A DNA stretch of 15,529 bases from Acholeplasmatales bacterium (GCA_003477305.1 DMTN01000022.1:24790-40318), one strand, 5' to 3'; counted from the first letter of the stretch, positions 6,732 to 13,562 are shown. A program made the numbers and translations. The notes: generated by a model not told the origin, from the sequence alone.

Positions 6732-8072
6732 ATGATTACACGAAAGGTTTTCAAGGATCTTGCGATTTACATGATCGGATTCGGCATTTTGATCGGCATC
6801 ATCTTCCCCTTCTTCGCCCTGGCGATGAACGTTCCGGCCGAATTCGCCCTTGACCCGTTGTTCTTCTCGCTTTGCGTCGTCGCCGGCATCCTCGTCGGCG
6901 CCGTCAACGTCTTCCTCGCCCGGCAGGTCGTCGCGCGTCGGATCAAAACGCTCTCCAAGAGCATGCGTCACGTGGAATCGATGATTTCCCTCCGCGCAAC
7001 CACCTCGAAGTATGACATCTGCGATGTGGACGCCTGTTCCGTCCCGGTGCTTTCCGACGACGACCTCGGCGATACGGCGCGGGCGTTCAACGCGCTGATC
7101 CAATCGCTGTCCGACTCCTACAAGGCCGAAGCCGACCTGCAGACCTTCAACGGCGAAATCGCAAGCCAACTCGACTTGTCCAGCATCTCCGCCTTCGCCC
7201 TCGACACGATCGTCCGCAAGAACCGCGCCGCCGGCGGAGCCCTGCTCGTCGAGCGCAACGGCGAACTCGACGTCACCGCATCGCGGTCCCTCATGAACCC
7301 GGAGCACCTTTCCGACAATCCCGTCTTGTGGCGGGTGTTGAAGACCGGCACATCGGAACGGATCGCCTTTCCCGTCGACGTCGACGTCGACGCCGTGATC
7401 TCGACCTTCCGTCCGCGCGAACTGCTCGTGATCCCGATCCTTTACAAGAAGGTTCCGCTCGGCTTGCTTTTGTTGGCCGGATCGATGCAGTTTCCGCACA
7501 ACGCCGTCAGTGGCATCGAAGCCTTCACCGCCGGACTGTCGCTCGCCCTTAAAAACGCGCTCACGCATGTCCAGCTTCAGGAACTCGCCGCAACCGACCC
7601 GCTCACCAGCATCTATAACCGCCGCTTCGGCTTGATGCGCCTGCAGGAAGAATACAACCGCGCCATCCGCCTCGGTTCGCCGGTCGGCGTGATGATGTGC
7701 GACATCGACCATTTCAAGACCGTCAACGACACCTACGGCCATGTGGTCGGCGACAAGGTCCTGCTCTCCGTCGCCAAAGCGATCAAAACGGCCCTCCGCG
7801 AAGGCGACCTGGCCGTCCGCTACGGCGGCGAGGAATTCGTCGCGATCATGCCCGGCGCTTCGCTTTCCGACACCCGTCTGGTCGCCGAACGGATCCGTCG
7901 GTCGATCGAGGACGCCGTCGTCAAATTCATGGAGCACGACATCAAGGTCACCATCTCGATCGGCATCGCTTCCGTCCCCGAAACCCTGTCCGACACCTCC
8001 GCCGAACTCCTCGAAGCGGCCGACAAGGCGATGTATCGCGCCAAGGAAAACGGTCGAAACCGCGTCGAATGA
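6732..8072 (+). CDS. Membrane-bound GAF-GGDEF diguanylate cyclase
   Basis: The predicted product makes cyclic di-GMP from two GTP. The 446-residue protein has two membrane helices (about 11-32 and 43-63), a HAMP-like linker (about 64-135), a GAF-like sensory domain (about 140-280) and a C-terminal GGDEF domain (about 282-445). The domain appears active: signature G-G-E-E-F at 365-369, metal-binding Asp324 in C-D-I-D-H-F-K, and Asn332/Asp333 for the substrate. R356-E-G-D359 lies exactly five residues before the signature, the allosteric product-inhibition I-site. No EAL or HD-GYP domain is attached. The start follows GAAGGGA, and a terminator ends it as a single-gene unit. Ligand and output are unknown; no c-di-GMP receptor is in the window. 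Confidence 0.9.
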   Translation: MITRKVFKDLAIYMIGFGILIGIIFPFFALAMNVPAEFALDPLFFSLCVVAGILVGAVNVFLARQVVARRIKTLSKSMRHVESMISLRATTSKYDICDVDACSVPVLSDDDLGDTARAFNALIQSLSDSYKAEADLQTFNGEIASQLDLSSISAFALDTIVRKNRAAGGALLVERNGELDVTASRSLMNPEHLSDNPVLWRVLKTGTSERIAFPVDVDVDAVISTFRPRELLVIPILYKKVPLGLLLLAGSMQFPHNAVSGIEAFTAGLSLALKNALTHVQLQELAATDPLTSIYNRRFGLMRLQEEYNRAIRLGSPVGVMMCDIDHFKTVNDTYGHVVGDKVLLSVAKAIKTALREGDLAVRYGGEEFVAIMPGASLSDTRLVAERIRRSIEDAVVKFMEHDIKVTISIGIASVPETLSDTSAELLEAADKAMYRAKENGRNRVE

Positions 8073-8090
8073 ACTTCCGCTTGATTCCCA

Positions 8091-8118
8091 AGGGTTCCTG
8101 AAAAGGAGCTCTTTTTTT
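8091..8118 (+). terminator. Intrinsic terminator of diguanylate cyclase gene
   Basis: A nine-pair stem (8091-8099 with 8104-8112, including two G-T pairs) closes on a GAAA tetraloop and runs into a T7 tract. It starts 18 bases after the stop codon. Confidence 0.8.
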
Positions 8119-8235
8119 ATTATCCTTGGTGATGTTTTCATATTCGCATACATATTACGTACTGATTCATCACTTGCACAATAAAATCGCTTTGCCAAAC
8201 GTATATGATGTGAAACCCGAAAGGAGGGTTCAAAC

Positions 8236-9240
8236 ATGTACTTGAAAAAAATCTTCACAACGATCGCGGTTACGGCGATCGCCATCGGCCTCTTCATCAG
8301 TTGCGGAAGCGTCTCGGCGGATGACACCTATGTCACGCTGGACATCAACCCGAGCATCGATCTGACCATCAGCGGAAATGACAAGGTCCTCGATGCCAAC
8401 GCGCTCAACGAGGACGGCGAACTGCTTCTCCTCGAACTCGATCTCATCGGCGAAACATCCGCGGATGCGATCGAGATGATCATCGACAAGGCGATCGACC
8501 TCGGCTTCATCGACATCGAAGCCGCCGAAACGCTCGTCTCCGTCTCCTCGATCTCCGCGAATGCGGAACTCGGCGAAACGGTCCGCACCCGCATCAAGGA
8601 ACACATCGACGAAGCCTTCATGAACCGCGGAATGATGGGCAAGGCCGTCGAAAAGGCGTTTGACGGTTCCACCGTCGCCCAGGCCGGCGCGCTCGGTGTT
8701 GCACCGGCGCAGTACAATCTGGCGAAACGCGCCTGCGAACTCGACGATACGCTCACGATCGAGGAAGCGGTCGCGATGACGCCGGTCGAACTGATGGCCC
8801 GCATCAAAACGATGAAACAGGAAAACAAAGACATCTCGCAGGCGCTTAAGGACGAGTTCCAAGCTGCCCGCGACTTGATCAAGGACGAGTATCAGCCGCA
8901 AATCGAAGCCCTTGAAGCCCAGATCGCGACCCTCGAAGGCGAAGGCGGAGACACCGCCGCCCTCGAAGCCGAACTCGCAACCCTGCTTGATGAATTCCAT
9001 GCGGAACTCGAACTGCTCCGTGAAACCTACCACGAGGATTCGGTCGAGTTGCAAACCCAGACCCGCACCCAGTACAACGCCCGCGTGAGCGAAAACGCCG
9101 CCGCGGTCGAAGCCTGGCGGACCCAGACCCAGACCCGCAAGTCCGAACTCGAAGACGAGATCGACGCGTATCAGCACGGCACCGAAAACACCGGAAACGT
9201 CACGACCACCCAAAACACCTCCGGCACCGGCGGAAACTGA
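8236..9240 (+). CDS. Exported RsgI-like domain protein (orphan, no anti-sigma domain)
   Basis: The 334-residue protein has an export signal followed from about residue 31 by a domain reading T-Y-V-T-L-D-I-N-P-S-I-D-L and then L-N-E-D-G-E-L-L and repeated I-I-D-K-A-I-D-L-G-F. This is the pattern of the extracellular middle domain of RsgI anti-sigma factors. Those proteins are membrane-spanning with a cytoplasmic SigI-binding part; here that part is absent and no sigma-I gene is adjacent. Asn38-Pro39 matches the Asn-Pro bond reported to self-cleave in RsgI. The signal may be lipidated at Cys23 (F-I-S-C) or cut by signal peptidase I after V-S-A28. Residues about 185-310 are Glu/Gln/Ala-rich and probably coiled-coil; the tail is Thr/Asn/Gly-rich. 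GGAGG nine bases before ATG sets the start. I see no convincing -35/-10 pair in the 117 bases upstream. Role unknown; envelope sensing is a guess. Confidence 0.75.
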   Translation: MYLKKIFTTIAVTAIAIGLFISCGSVSADDTYVTLDINPSIDLTISGNDKVLDANALNEDGELLLLELDLIGETSADAIEMIIDKAIDLGFIDIEAAETLVSVSSISANAELGETVRTRIKEHIDEAFMNRGMMGKAVEKAFDGSTVAQAGALGVAPAQYNLAKRACELDDTLTIEEAVAMTPVELMARIKTMKQENKDISQALKDEFQAARDLIKDEYQPQIEALEAQIATLEGEGGDTAALEAELATLLDEFHAELELLRETYHEDSVELQTQTRTQYNARVSENAAAVEAWRTQTQTRKSELEDEIDAYQHGTENTGNVTTTQNTSGTGGN

Positions 9241-9260
9241 TTCTTTCATCCGTGATGGAG

Positions 9261-9291
9261 AGGGACGAGGCATTTGCCTTCGTCCCTTTTT
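9261..9291 (+). terminator. Intrinsic terminator of RsgI-like gene
   Basis: AGGGACGA pairs with TCGTCCCT around a GC-rich inner stem and is followed by T5. It lies 20 bases past the stop. Confidence 0.85.
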
Positions 9292-9294
9292 CAA

Positions 9295-9320
9295 ACAAAA
9301 AGCGCATCCGCGGATGCGCT
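9295..9320 (-). terminator. Intrinsic terminator of YneF-like gene
   Basis: A perfect 20-base palindrome at 9301-9320 (half-site AGCGCATCCG) forms an eight-pair hairpin with a CGCG loop. On the minus strand it runs into a T-rich stretch (9300 to 9295). It is back to back with the plus-strand terminator at 9261-9291. Confidence 0.85.
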
Positions 9321-9336
9321 TTGATGTTGTGAAAGA

Positions 9337-9561
9337 CTACTTGGCCTGCTTCATCGAAGCCATGACCTGGCGGACCTGTTTCTCAGACGGGGTGCGCCCC
9401 ATCTGCGACATCATCGCGCGGATCATGTTCTCGTTCACGGGCGGATTCTTCTCGAGATAGTTCTTGAAGACTTTTCGCGAGATGAAGAAGCCGGCGACAC
9501 CGCCGCCGAGAAGCAAGAGGATGGGAACGACGATGACGATCCAGAGCTGTAACTCAACCAT
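9337..9561 (-). CDS. yneF: YneF-like small membrane protein (UPF0154)
   Basis: This 74-residue protein has one N-terminal membrane helix (about 5-27). The UPF0154 signature follows: G-F-F-I-S-R-K, then Y-L-E-K-N-P-P-V-N-E-N-M-I-R and M-M-S-Q-M-G-R-T-P-S-E-K. This matches Bacillus YneF in order and length. The family is small, conserved in Bacilli and Mollicutes, and has no firmly established function. An ATG 39 bases further upstream (9600) is in frame but lies upstream of the predicted transcription start, so I use 9561, which has a GAAAGGTGG ribosome site. It is monocistronic with its own promoter and terminator and stops with TAG. Confidence 0.9.
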   Translation of the reverse strand: MVELQLWIVIVVPILLLLGGGVAGFFISRKVFKNYLEKNPPVNENMIRAMMSQMGRTPSEKQVRQVMASMKQAK

Positions 9562-9590
9562 GATTGACAACCACCTTTCAACTCTCTTAC

Positions 9591-9619
9591 ATTGTATCAA
9601 AACGGCGTCCCGATATCAA
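9591..9619 (-). promoter_or_regulatory. Sigma-A promoter of yneF-like gene
   Basis: On the minus strand, TTGATA (9614-9619) is separated by exactly 17 bases from TACAAT (9591-9596), which also carries an extended TGA. Initiation is predicted near 9584. Confidence 0.85.
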
Positions 9620-9673
9620 GCGGAATCGGCGAAAGCCGCACCCGATTCACCGCTCGCTTTTTTTCGGTTCCGC

Positions 9674-9702
9674 TTTACAAAAAACGGCCTTTCGGTTACA
9701 AT
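9674..9702 (+). promoter_or_regulatory. Sigma-A promoter of ferredoxin gene
   Basis: TTTACA (9674-9679) and TACAAT (9697-9702) are spaced by 17 bases. Predicted initiation near 9709 lies at the end of the eight-base palindrome ACGTACGT (9703-9710). The leader is about 32 bases. Confidence 0.85.
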
Positions 9703-9740
9703 ACGTACGTGTCACCACATATCCCTTGGGAGGAACCACC

Positions 9741-9908
9741 ATGCCGAGAAAAATTCTGGATACCTGCATCGCTTGCGGAACCTGCAAGTCGAACTGCCCG
9801 GTAGACTGCATCGCCGAAGGCCCGATCTACGTCATCGATGCCGATCAGTGCATCGATTGCGGCGTCTGCGAAGCGAACTGCCCGGTCAACTGCATCATCG
9901 TCGAATAA
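9741..9908 (+). CDS. 2[4Fe-4S] clostridial-type ferredoxin
   Basis: This 55-residue low-potential electron carrier has two tandem C-x2-C-x2-C-x3-C-P motifs: Cys9, 12, 15, 19 and Cys37, 40, 43, 47. Cys47 is expected to complete the first cluster and Cys19 the second, as in Clostridium pasteurianum ferredoxin of the same length. Each half has one further cysteine after C-P-V-(D/N), Cys23 and Cys51, so the halves are nearly symmetric. It lacks a signal peptide and is cytoplasmic. GGGAGG before the ATG and the promoter at 9674-9702 fix the start. It stands alone between its promoter and terminator, so its redox partners (for example pyruvate:ferredoxin oxidoreductase or hydrogenase) cannot be told from the context. 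It suggests an anaerobic or fermentative metabolism. Confidence 0.96.
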   Translation: MPRKILDTCIACGTCKSNCPVDCIAEGPIYVIDADQCIDCGVCEANCPVNCIIVE

Positions 9909-9920
9909 CCGCACCGATCC

Positions 9921-9949
9921 AAAAAGCAGCGCCGGCGGCGCTGTTTTTT
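9921..9949 (+). terminator. Intrinsic terminator of ferredoxin gene
   Basis: CAGCGCCG/CGGCGCTG (9927-9943) is preceded by A5 and followed by T6, 12 bases past the stop. Confidence 0.9.
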
Positions 9950-9979
9950 GTTTTCCGATTCCCGATTCGATGCGACACC

Positions 9980-10008
9980 TTGACAATCCGCATCGCAATG
10001 AATATCAT
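9980..10008 (+). promoter_or_regulatory. Sigma-A promoter of the large lipoprotein gene
   Basis: A perfect -35 TTGACA (9980-9985) is separated by 17 bases from TATCAT (10003-10008). Initiation is near 10015, leaving a leader of about 50 bases. The leader contains a small inverted repeat CGATTG/CAATCG (10017-10022 and 10032-10037) directly at the start site. Confidence 0.85.
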
Positions 10009-10065
10009 AAAGGTGGCGATTGTTCGCTTTTCAATCGATGAACCACGATCGAGGGGGTTATCACG

Positions 10066-11925
10066 ATGAAACGAAGGATCCTACTGACAGGATGGTTGCT
10101 GCTTGCGTTGTTGACGGTGCTTTCCTGCCGCAAGCCGACCGGGTTCGTCCCCGAATCGGGATGGAACGTGCTATCCAATCCGGACGAAATCGTCTTTTCG
10201 CAATCCGCATCGGAAACCGGGCTGGCGTTTTCGGTCACGGCGGCGGAAACCTACGAGGCGGTCCTCGCCGACGACGGATTGGACCAGCTTTTGGACATCG
10301 TCGACGGCGCACTGCTTTCGGCCGAGCTCGAGGAGATCACTTCAGACGACCTGACCGCGCGGATGAACAAGCTGATGGACAATGAATCCCTCCCCCCGAT
10401 TTTCCAGACCGGGAACTCCATGCTGGCGAATTGGATTTTCGTGATGAGGCAGTTTGTCACCGCCTATCCTACCCCAGATGGTCATGACGGGCAGATCGCG
10501 CTTTCGATCGCCCGCGAACGGTATACCACCACGTCGACCGACTCCGGTCCCAATCCGAACGCCTCGCAGATCGCCATCGCGATGGCGGCGCTCCGCAGCG
10601 AATACGGGTTCACGATCAACGACCGTTTCCTCGCCGCGCAGTATCGCGCCCGCTATGTGTCATCCGCCGCCGGTGATGAAGCGAACCTCTCCGTCCTCGC
10701 CTCACTCACCGGTACGCCCGACCAGCCTGAGAAAGAATTCACCGTGACCCCCGACGCGTTTTTGACGTCGGTGCTCGCTTCGAACTGCGTACCCTACATC
10801 CTGCGTGCCGCCGAACGGAAGGTCCTGTTGGACCCGGTCTACTTCACGCCCGTGTTCGGCGAAGAGACCGATCTGCAAAAAAACGATTTTTCCCGCATGC
10901 AATCGCTTCGGGACCAAACCGCCGCGATCTTGGCCGACTATGAAACGATCGACGACCTCGACGGCGACCCGCTTTCGTTCTTTCCTTACGGCGGTTATGA
11001 CGAGTACCTGTTCGACGTCTACGGAGTCCGGTCCGCCGATGATCTTTTGGAAGCCCTGGTCGTCGAGACGCTGAAAAACGCGATGACCGCCGGACGCGTC
11101 ATCGATCAGCTCGGCATGCTCCGCTCGCAAATCATCGATCGCCAGAATCTGTCCTTCGATCTCGTCGCCGACATGCTGGTCTTTGACATCGACGCAAATG
11201 GCAACGGCATCGCCGATGACGCCTACGATGTCTATCGGAGCATGTTGAGCGAGAGCGGTCAGGCACAAGTTTTGATCGAGCTTGAAAACGAACTCAAGAC
11301 GGCGGTCGACGCCTACTTCGCCGCCCACCCCGATCATGACATCCGCGCGCTCTTCGCGGTGTATCAGGCGGCGGACGCCGATGATCCCGTCTTCGGGGCG
11401 TTCATCGAGTTCGGCTTCCGCGCCGCGATCCGCCCGCTGCGCGCGTTCAACTCCTCCTCCGAGAACGACCGCATTGCCTATTTCGGACCAAACGGTATGG
11501 AAAATCAATTCAACTACGGTACCCTGTCGCGGATCCGCACGCTCTACCAAACGTTGATGACCGACCCACGACCAATCGTCGCGCGGACGCCCTGTTTTTC
11601 GATGGAAGACGGCGTGGCCGTCATCGAAGGCAGCGACGCCGAGGCGATCGCCTTTCCGACCTTCCGTTTTGCGGAAACCGACGCCGGTCATCCCGTATAT
11701 GCCGTCGGATCGGCCAACGCCGCCGACCTCGTGACGGAAGCGCAGCTGTCGCTGTATCTTGAGCGGTATCTTGCACAACGGCTCTTCGGGATGACCCCCG
11801 AAACCGAGGCGGCCCTTGAGGCCGAACTGGGCAAGCTTATCGCCGATCTGCCGCCCGGCGTCCTCGCGGCTTGCGACTTCTTCGTCCGGTCATCGCTCGA
11901 TCTGGTCTTTGCGAACGACCTGTAG
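10066..11925 (+). CDS. Large lipoprotein of unknown function, ends at in-frame TAG
   Basis: I do not recognise the family. The 619-residue product starts with a lipoprotein signal (M-K-R-R, hydrophobic core, lipobox V-L-S-C with Cys21), so it should be tethered outside the membrane. The body is mostly acidic and alpha-helical in appearance without further membrane segments. Residues 374-385 (D-I-D-A-N-G-N-G-I-A-D-D) look like a calcium-binding loop of the EF-hand or thrombospondin type-3 kind. GAGGGGG before the ATG and a consensus promoter show that it is expressed. The frame stops at TAG (11923-11925) but continues in the same frame for 52 codons to TGA at 12082-12084, shortly before a strong terminator. 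The natural product may therefore be about 672 residues, with the TAG a nonsense change, a readthrough site or a sequence error. Confidence 0.75.
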   Translation: MKRRILLTGWLLLALLTVLSCRKPTGFVPESGWNVLSNPDEIVFSQSASETGLAFSVTAAETYEAVLADDGLDQLLDIVDGALLSAELEEITSDDLTARMNKLMDNESLPPIFQTGNSMLANWIFVMRQFVTAYPTPDGHDGQIALSIARERYTTTSTDSGPNPNASQIAIAMAALRSEYGFTINDRFLAAQYRARYVSSAAGDEANLSVLASLTGTPDQPEKEFTVTPDAFLTSVLASNCVPYILRAAERKVLLDPVYFTPVFGEETDLQKNDFSRMQSLRDQTAAILADYETIDDLDGDPLSFFPYGGYDEYLFDVYGVRSADDLLEALVVETLKNAMTAGRVIDQLGMLRSQIIDRQNLSFDLVADMLVFDIDANGNGIADDAYDVYRSMLSESGQAQVLIELENELKTAVDAYFAAHPDHDIRALFAVYQAADADDPVFGAFIEFGFRAAIRPLRAFNSSSENDRIAYFGPNGMENQFNYGTLSRIRTLYQTLMTDPRPIVARTPCFSMEDGVAVIEGSDAEAIAFPTFRFAETDAGHPVYAVGSANAADLVTEAQLSLYLERYLAQRLFGMTPETEAALEAELGKLIADLPPGVLAACDFFVRSSLDLVFANDL

Positions 11926-12084
11926 CGGTCTGGCATCGCGCAAGAATGCGTCGGCGGAAGCGTCATCACGGGAACCTATGTCGATGCGGTCGACGAGGAA
12001 TGGACCGCACGGTTCGAAGGCTTCGTCGAGGTCTACCAGTGGCTCTACTACAACGTTCCCGTCGGCGACGGGGTGTGGTCATGA
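11926..12084 (+). pseudogene. In-frame continuation of the lipoprotein gene after TAG
   Basis: Directly after the TAG, 52 further sense codons run to TGA in the same frame. They have G or C at about three-quarters of third positions, like the neighbouring genes. They encode a plausible protein end with W-T-A-R-F-E-G-F-V-E and V-Y-Q-W-L-Y-Y-N-V-P. No ribosome site or start marks an independent gene. I interpret it as the detached or readthrough C-terminus of the 10066 gene. A CAG-to-TAG or TGG-to-TAG change would explain it. Confidence 0.6.
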
Positions 12085-12106
12085 GACCGCACGAACCCAA
12101 ATGAAA

Positions 12107-12153
12107 GACTCCCGATCCGCGGCGGTTGCCATGGATCGGGAGTCGTTTTTTTT
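12107..12153 (+). terminator. Strong terminator shared by convergent genes
   Basis: A twelve-base perfect inverted repeat (GACTCCCGATCC at 12107-12118, its complement at 12133-12144) has a 14-base loop and a T8 run on the plus strand. On the minus strand the hairpin begins about 10 bases past the marR stop but is followed by only three T, so termination there is probably weaker. It lies 22 bases after the TGA at 12084 and 181 bases after the TAG at 11925. Confidence 0.9.
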
Positions 12154-12154
12154 C

Positions 12155-12586
12155 CTACTTGCGGAAATACGTGGCGACGCGGCGGAGCGAGGCGAGGAGC
12201 ACCTCGTCCTCTTCGACCTTGAGGTCTTCGAAGATCGAGTCGATCATCTTCTCGTGGAACTTCGAGTGGATTTCAAGCGTCTTGTGGGCGGCCGGCGTCA
12301 GTTCGACGAGCACCTTGCGGCGGTCGTCCTCGGGACGCTTGCGGATCACGAAGCCCTTGTTGGCGAGCGTGGCGACGGAGGTCGTCAGCGATCCGACGGT
12401 GATGCCGAGTTTGGCCGCGATCAGGGTCATCGAGGGCTCGGGGACGTTTCCGACCGCTTCGAGGACGTGGATTTCCGTCATCGACAAAGCGACTCCGGCG
12501 TTGCGGAGCGCTTCCTCCTCGATTGCGAGGATGCGGTTGAAGATTTCGACGAGCAGTTCGTTGATCAGTTTTTTGGCTTCGCTCAT
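12155..12586 (-). CDS. MarR-family regulator, FabT-like
   Basis: This 143-residue winged-helix regulator has the DNA-binding part at about 51-98 (recognition helix region T-V-G-S-L-T-T-S-V-A-T-L, wing with D-D-R-R at 87-90). Helical dimerisation segments lie at both ends. Several stretches recall streptococcal FabT: I-F-N-R-I-L-A-I-E-E near the N-terminus, S-M-T-E-I-H, G-S-L-T-T-S with K-G, and H-S-K-F-H-E-K-M in the C-terminal helix. FabT represses fatty-acid synthesis genes with acyl-ACP as corepressor. The gene follows the fatty-acid-binding DegV protein after 24 bases, with AGGAG as ribosome site. The operon promoter has a FabT-box-like palindrome, so autoregulation is likely. FabT assignment is from remembered family features, not a search; a general MarR regulator is the fallback. 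It stops with TAG. Confidence 0.85.
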   Translation of the reverse strand: MSEAKKLINELLVEIFNRILAIEEEALRNAGVALSMTEIHVLEAVGNVPEPSMTLIAAKLGITVGSLTTSVATLANKGFVIRKRPEDDRRKVLVELTPAAHKTLEIHSKFHEKMIDSIFEDLKVEEDEVLLASLRRVATYFRK

Positions 12587-12610
12587 GGGGTCGGTTCTCC
12601 TGGCTGATGC

Positions 12611-13462
12611 TTATTGGTTGACGATGTAGCCCAGACCCATCGTGCCGGGACCGGCATGGCAGCCGACGACCGGGGTGAGCGGGACGAGCTTGACGTCTTT
12701 GAGACCGTGCTTCTCTTCGAGTTCGTCCTTAAGGTCGGCGACGACGTCGAAATTGTTCGTATAGATGATGAAGGCTTCGACCGACTTGCCGGCGATTTCG
12801 GTCAAAAAGCGGCCGAGCATCGCTTCGCGGGCTTTCGGGGTCGTGCGGATCTTTTCGATCGTCTGGACTTTGCCATCCTTCGAGACTTCGAGGAGCGGTT
12901 TCAGCTTGAGCAGCGATCCGAAGAAACCGGCGGCGTTGGAGAGGCGTCCGTTCTTGACGAGGTACTTGAGGGTGTCGACGCACACGAAGATGTGCTGATG
13001 GTCGCGGATCTTTCCGAGTTCTTCGAGGATCTTTTCGGCCGGGACGTTCTGGTCGGCGAGCTTCTGCGCGACGAAGGCCATCTTCGCTTCCGGATAGGAC
13101 ACGGTCTTGGAATCGAACACATGGACCTTGACGTTCTCGATCATCTTCGCCGCGAGAACGGCGTTCTGATACGTGCCGGAGAGTTTTTCGGAGATCGCGA
13201 TCGCGATGATCTCGTCGCAGCCGGTCGCCGCCATCTCTTCGTACATCTTCAGGATGTTCCCGGTCGAGGTCTGCGCGGTGCGGACGTTCAACTCGGGGTT
13301 TTTGATCAACATGGCGTAGAAATCATCCGCGTTGATGTCGACGAAATCCTCATACTCCTTGTCTTCGACCATCAATACCGATCGATAGACCCGGATACGT
13401 TTGTCGTGGACGGCGTAATCGATGCCCGAATTGCCGCACACGGCGATGCCGATTTTACTCAT
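12611..13462 (-). CDS. DegV family fatty-acid-binding protein (FakB-like)
   Basis: This 283-residue two-domain DegV protein is expected to bind a fatty acid and present it to the kinase FakA, giving acyl-phosphate for PlsY or PlsX. The positions that hold the carboxylate in FakB appear in order: Thr62 (R-T-A-Q-T-S), Ser95 in S-G-T-Y-Q-N, Arg173 in L-V-K-N-G-R-L-S, and His269 in H-A-G-P-G. The N-terminus is divergent: C-G-N-S-G-I-D-Y replaces the usual D-S-x-x-D start. No fakA is in the window. AAGGAG precedes the ATG. It is first in an operon with the FabT-like regulator and has a strong promoter. Which fatty acid it prefers cannot be told. Confidence 0.92.
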   Translation of the reverse strand: MSKIGIAVCGNSGIDYAVHDKRIRVYRSVLMVEDKEYEDFVDINADDFYAMLIKNPELNVRTAQTSTGNILKMYEEMAATGCDEIIAIAISEKLSGTYQNAVLAAKMIENVKVHVFDSKTVSYPEAKMAFVAQKLADQNVPAEKILEELGKIRDHQHIFVCVDTLKYLVKNGRLSNAAGFFGSLLKLKPLLEVSKDGKVQTIEKIRTTPKAREAMLGRFLTEIAGKSVEAFIIYTNNFDVVADLKDELEEKHGLKDVKLVPLTPVVGCHAGPGTMGLGYIVNQ

Positions 13463-13497
13463 TTGTTTCGCTCCTTGTCGTCATTGTCTGACATTAC

Positions 13498-13510
13498 TTT
13501 GAATTTCAAA
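13498..13510 (-). promoter_or_regulatory. FabT-box-like operator of degV-marR
   Basis: TTTGAA-T-TTCAAA is a perfect 6+1+6 palindrome and fits TTTGA-N3-TCAAA, the core of the FabT box known from lactococci and streptococci. It begins five bases after the -10 element and covers roughly -2 to +11 of the predicted transcript, a classical repression position. Confidence 0.55.
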
Positions 13511-13514
13511 CAAT

Positions 13515-13543
13515 AATATAACACGCCCGGAGCACAATTGCAA
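13515..13543 (-). promoter_or_regulatory. Sigma-A promoter of degV-marR operon
   Basis: On the minus strand, TTGCAA (13538-13543) lies 17 bases before TATATT (13515-13520), which also has an extended TGT. Initiation is near 13508. No terminator separates it from nif3, so some transcription from the sigA operon may also enter. Confidence 0.8.
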
Positions 13544-13562
13544 GAAGAATGTATGCGATTTC

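Noticed and set aside
7374..7391. Three tandem GTCGAC units
   Set aside because: They encode V-D-V-D-V-D within the GAF-like domain of the cyclase; a short coding repeat with no sign of wider expansion.
8119..8235. A -35/-10 promoter or riboswitch for the RsgI-like gene
   Set aside because: TATGAT at 8204-8209 and TTGCAC at 8174-8179 are 24 bases apart, too far. No other pair or stable leader structure convinced me, although a promoter must lie here since a terminator precedes the region.
6537..8327. 596-codon minus-strand frame antisense to the diguanylate cyclase gene; likewise 8230-9294 and 10702-11778
   Set aside because: They are mirror frames of real genes, with no start signals or family features. 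The plus-strand genes have promoters, ribosome sites and recognisable domains or signals.
11923..11925. TAG read as pyrrolysine or as a reassigned sense codon
   Set aside because: TAG ends the yneF-like and marR genes, each directly followed by terminator structure, and no pyl genes are visible. Nonsense mutation or readthrough is simpler.
13544..13562. A terminator between nif3 and the degV promoter
   Set aside because: No inverted repeat with a T-tract is present, so partial readthrough from the sigA operon into degV-marR remains possible.
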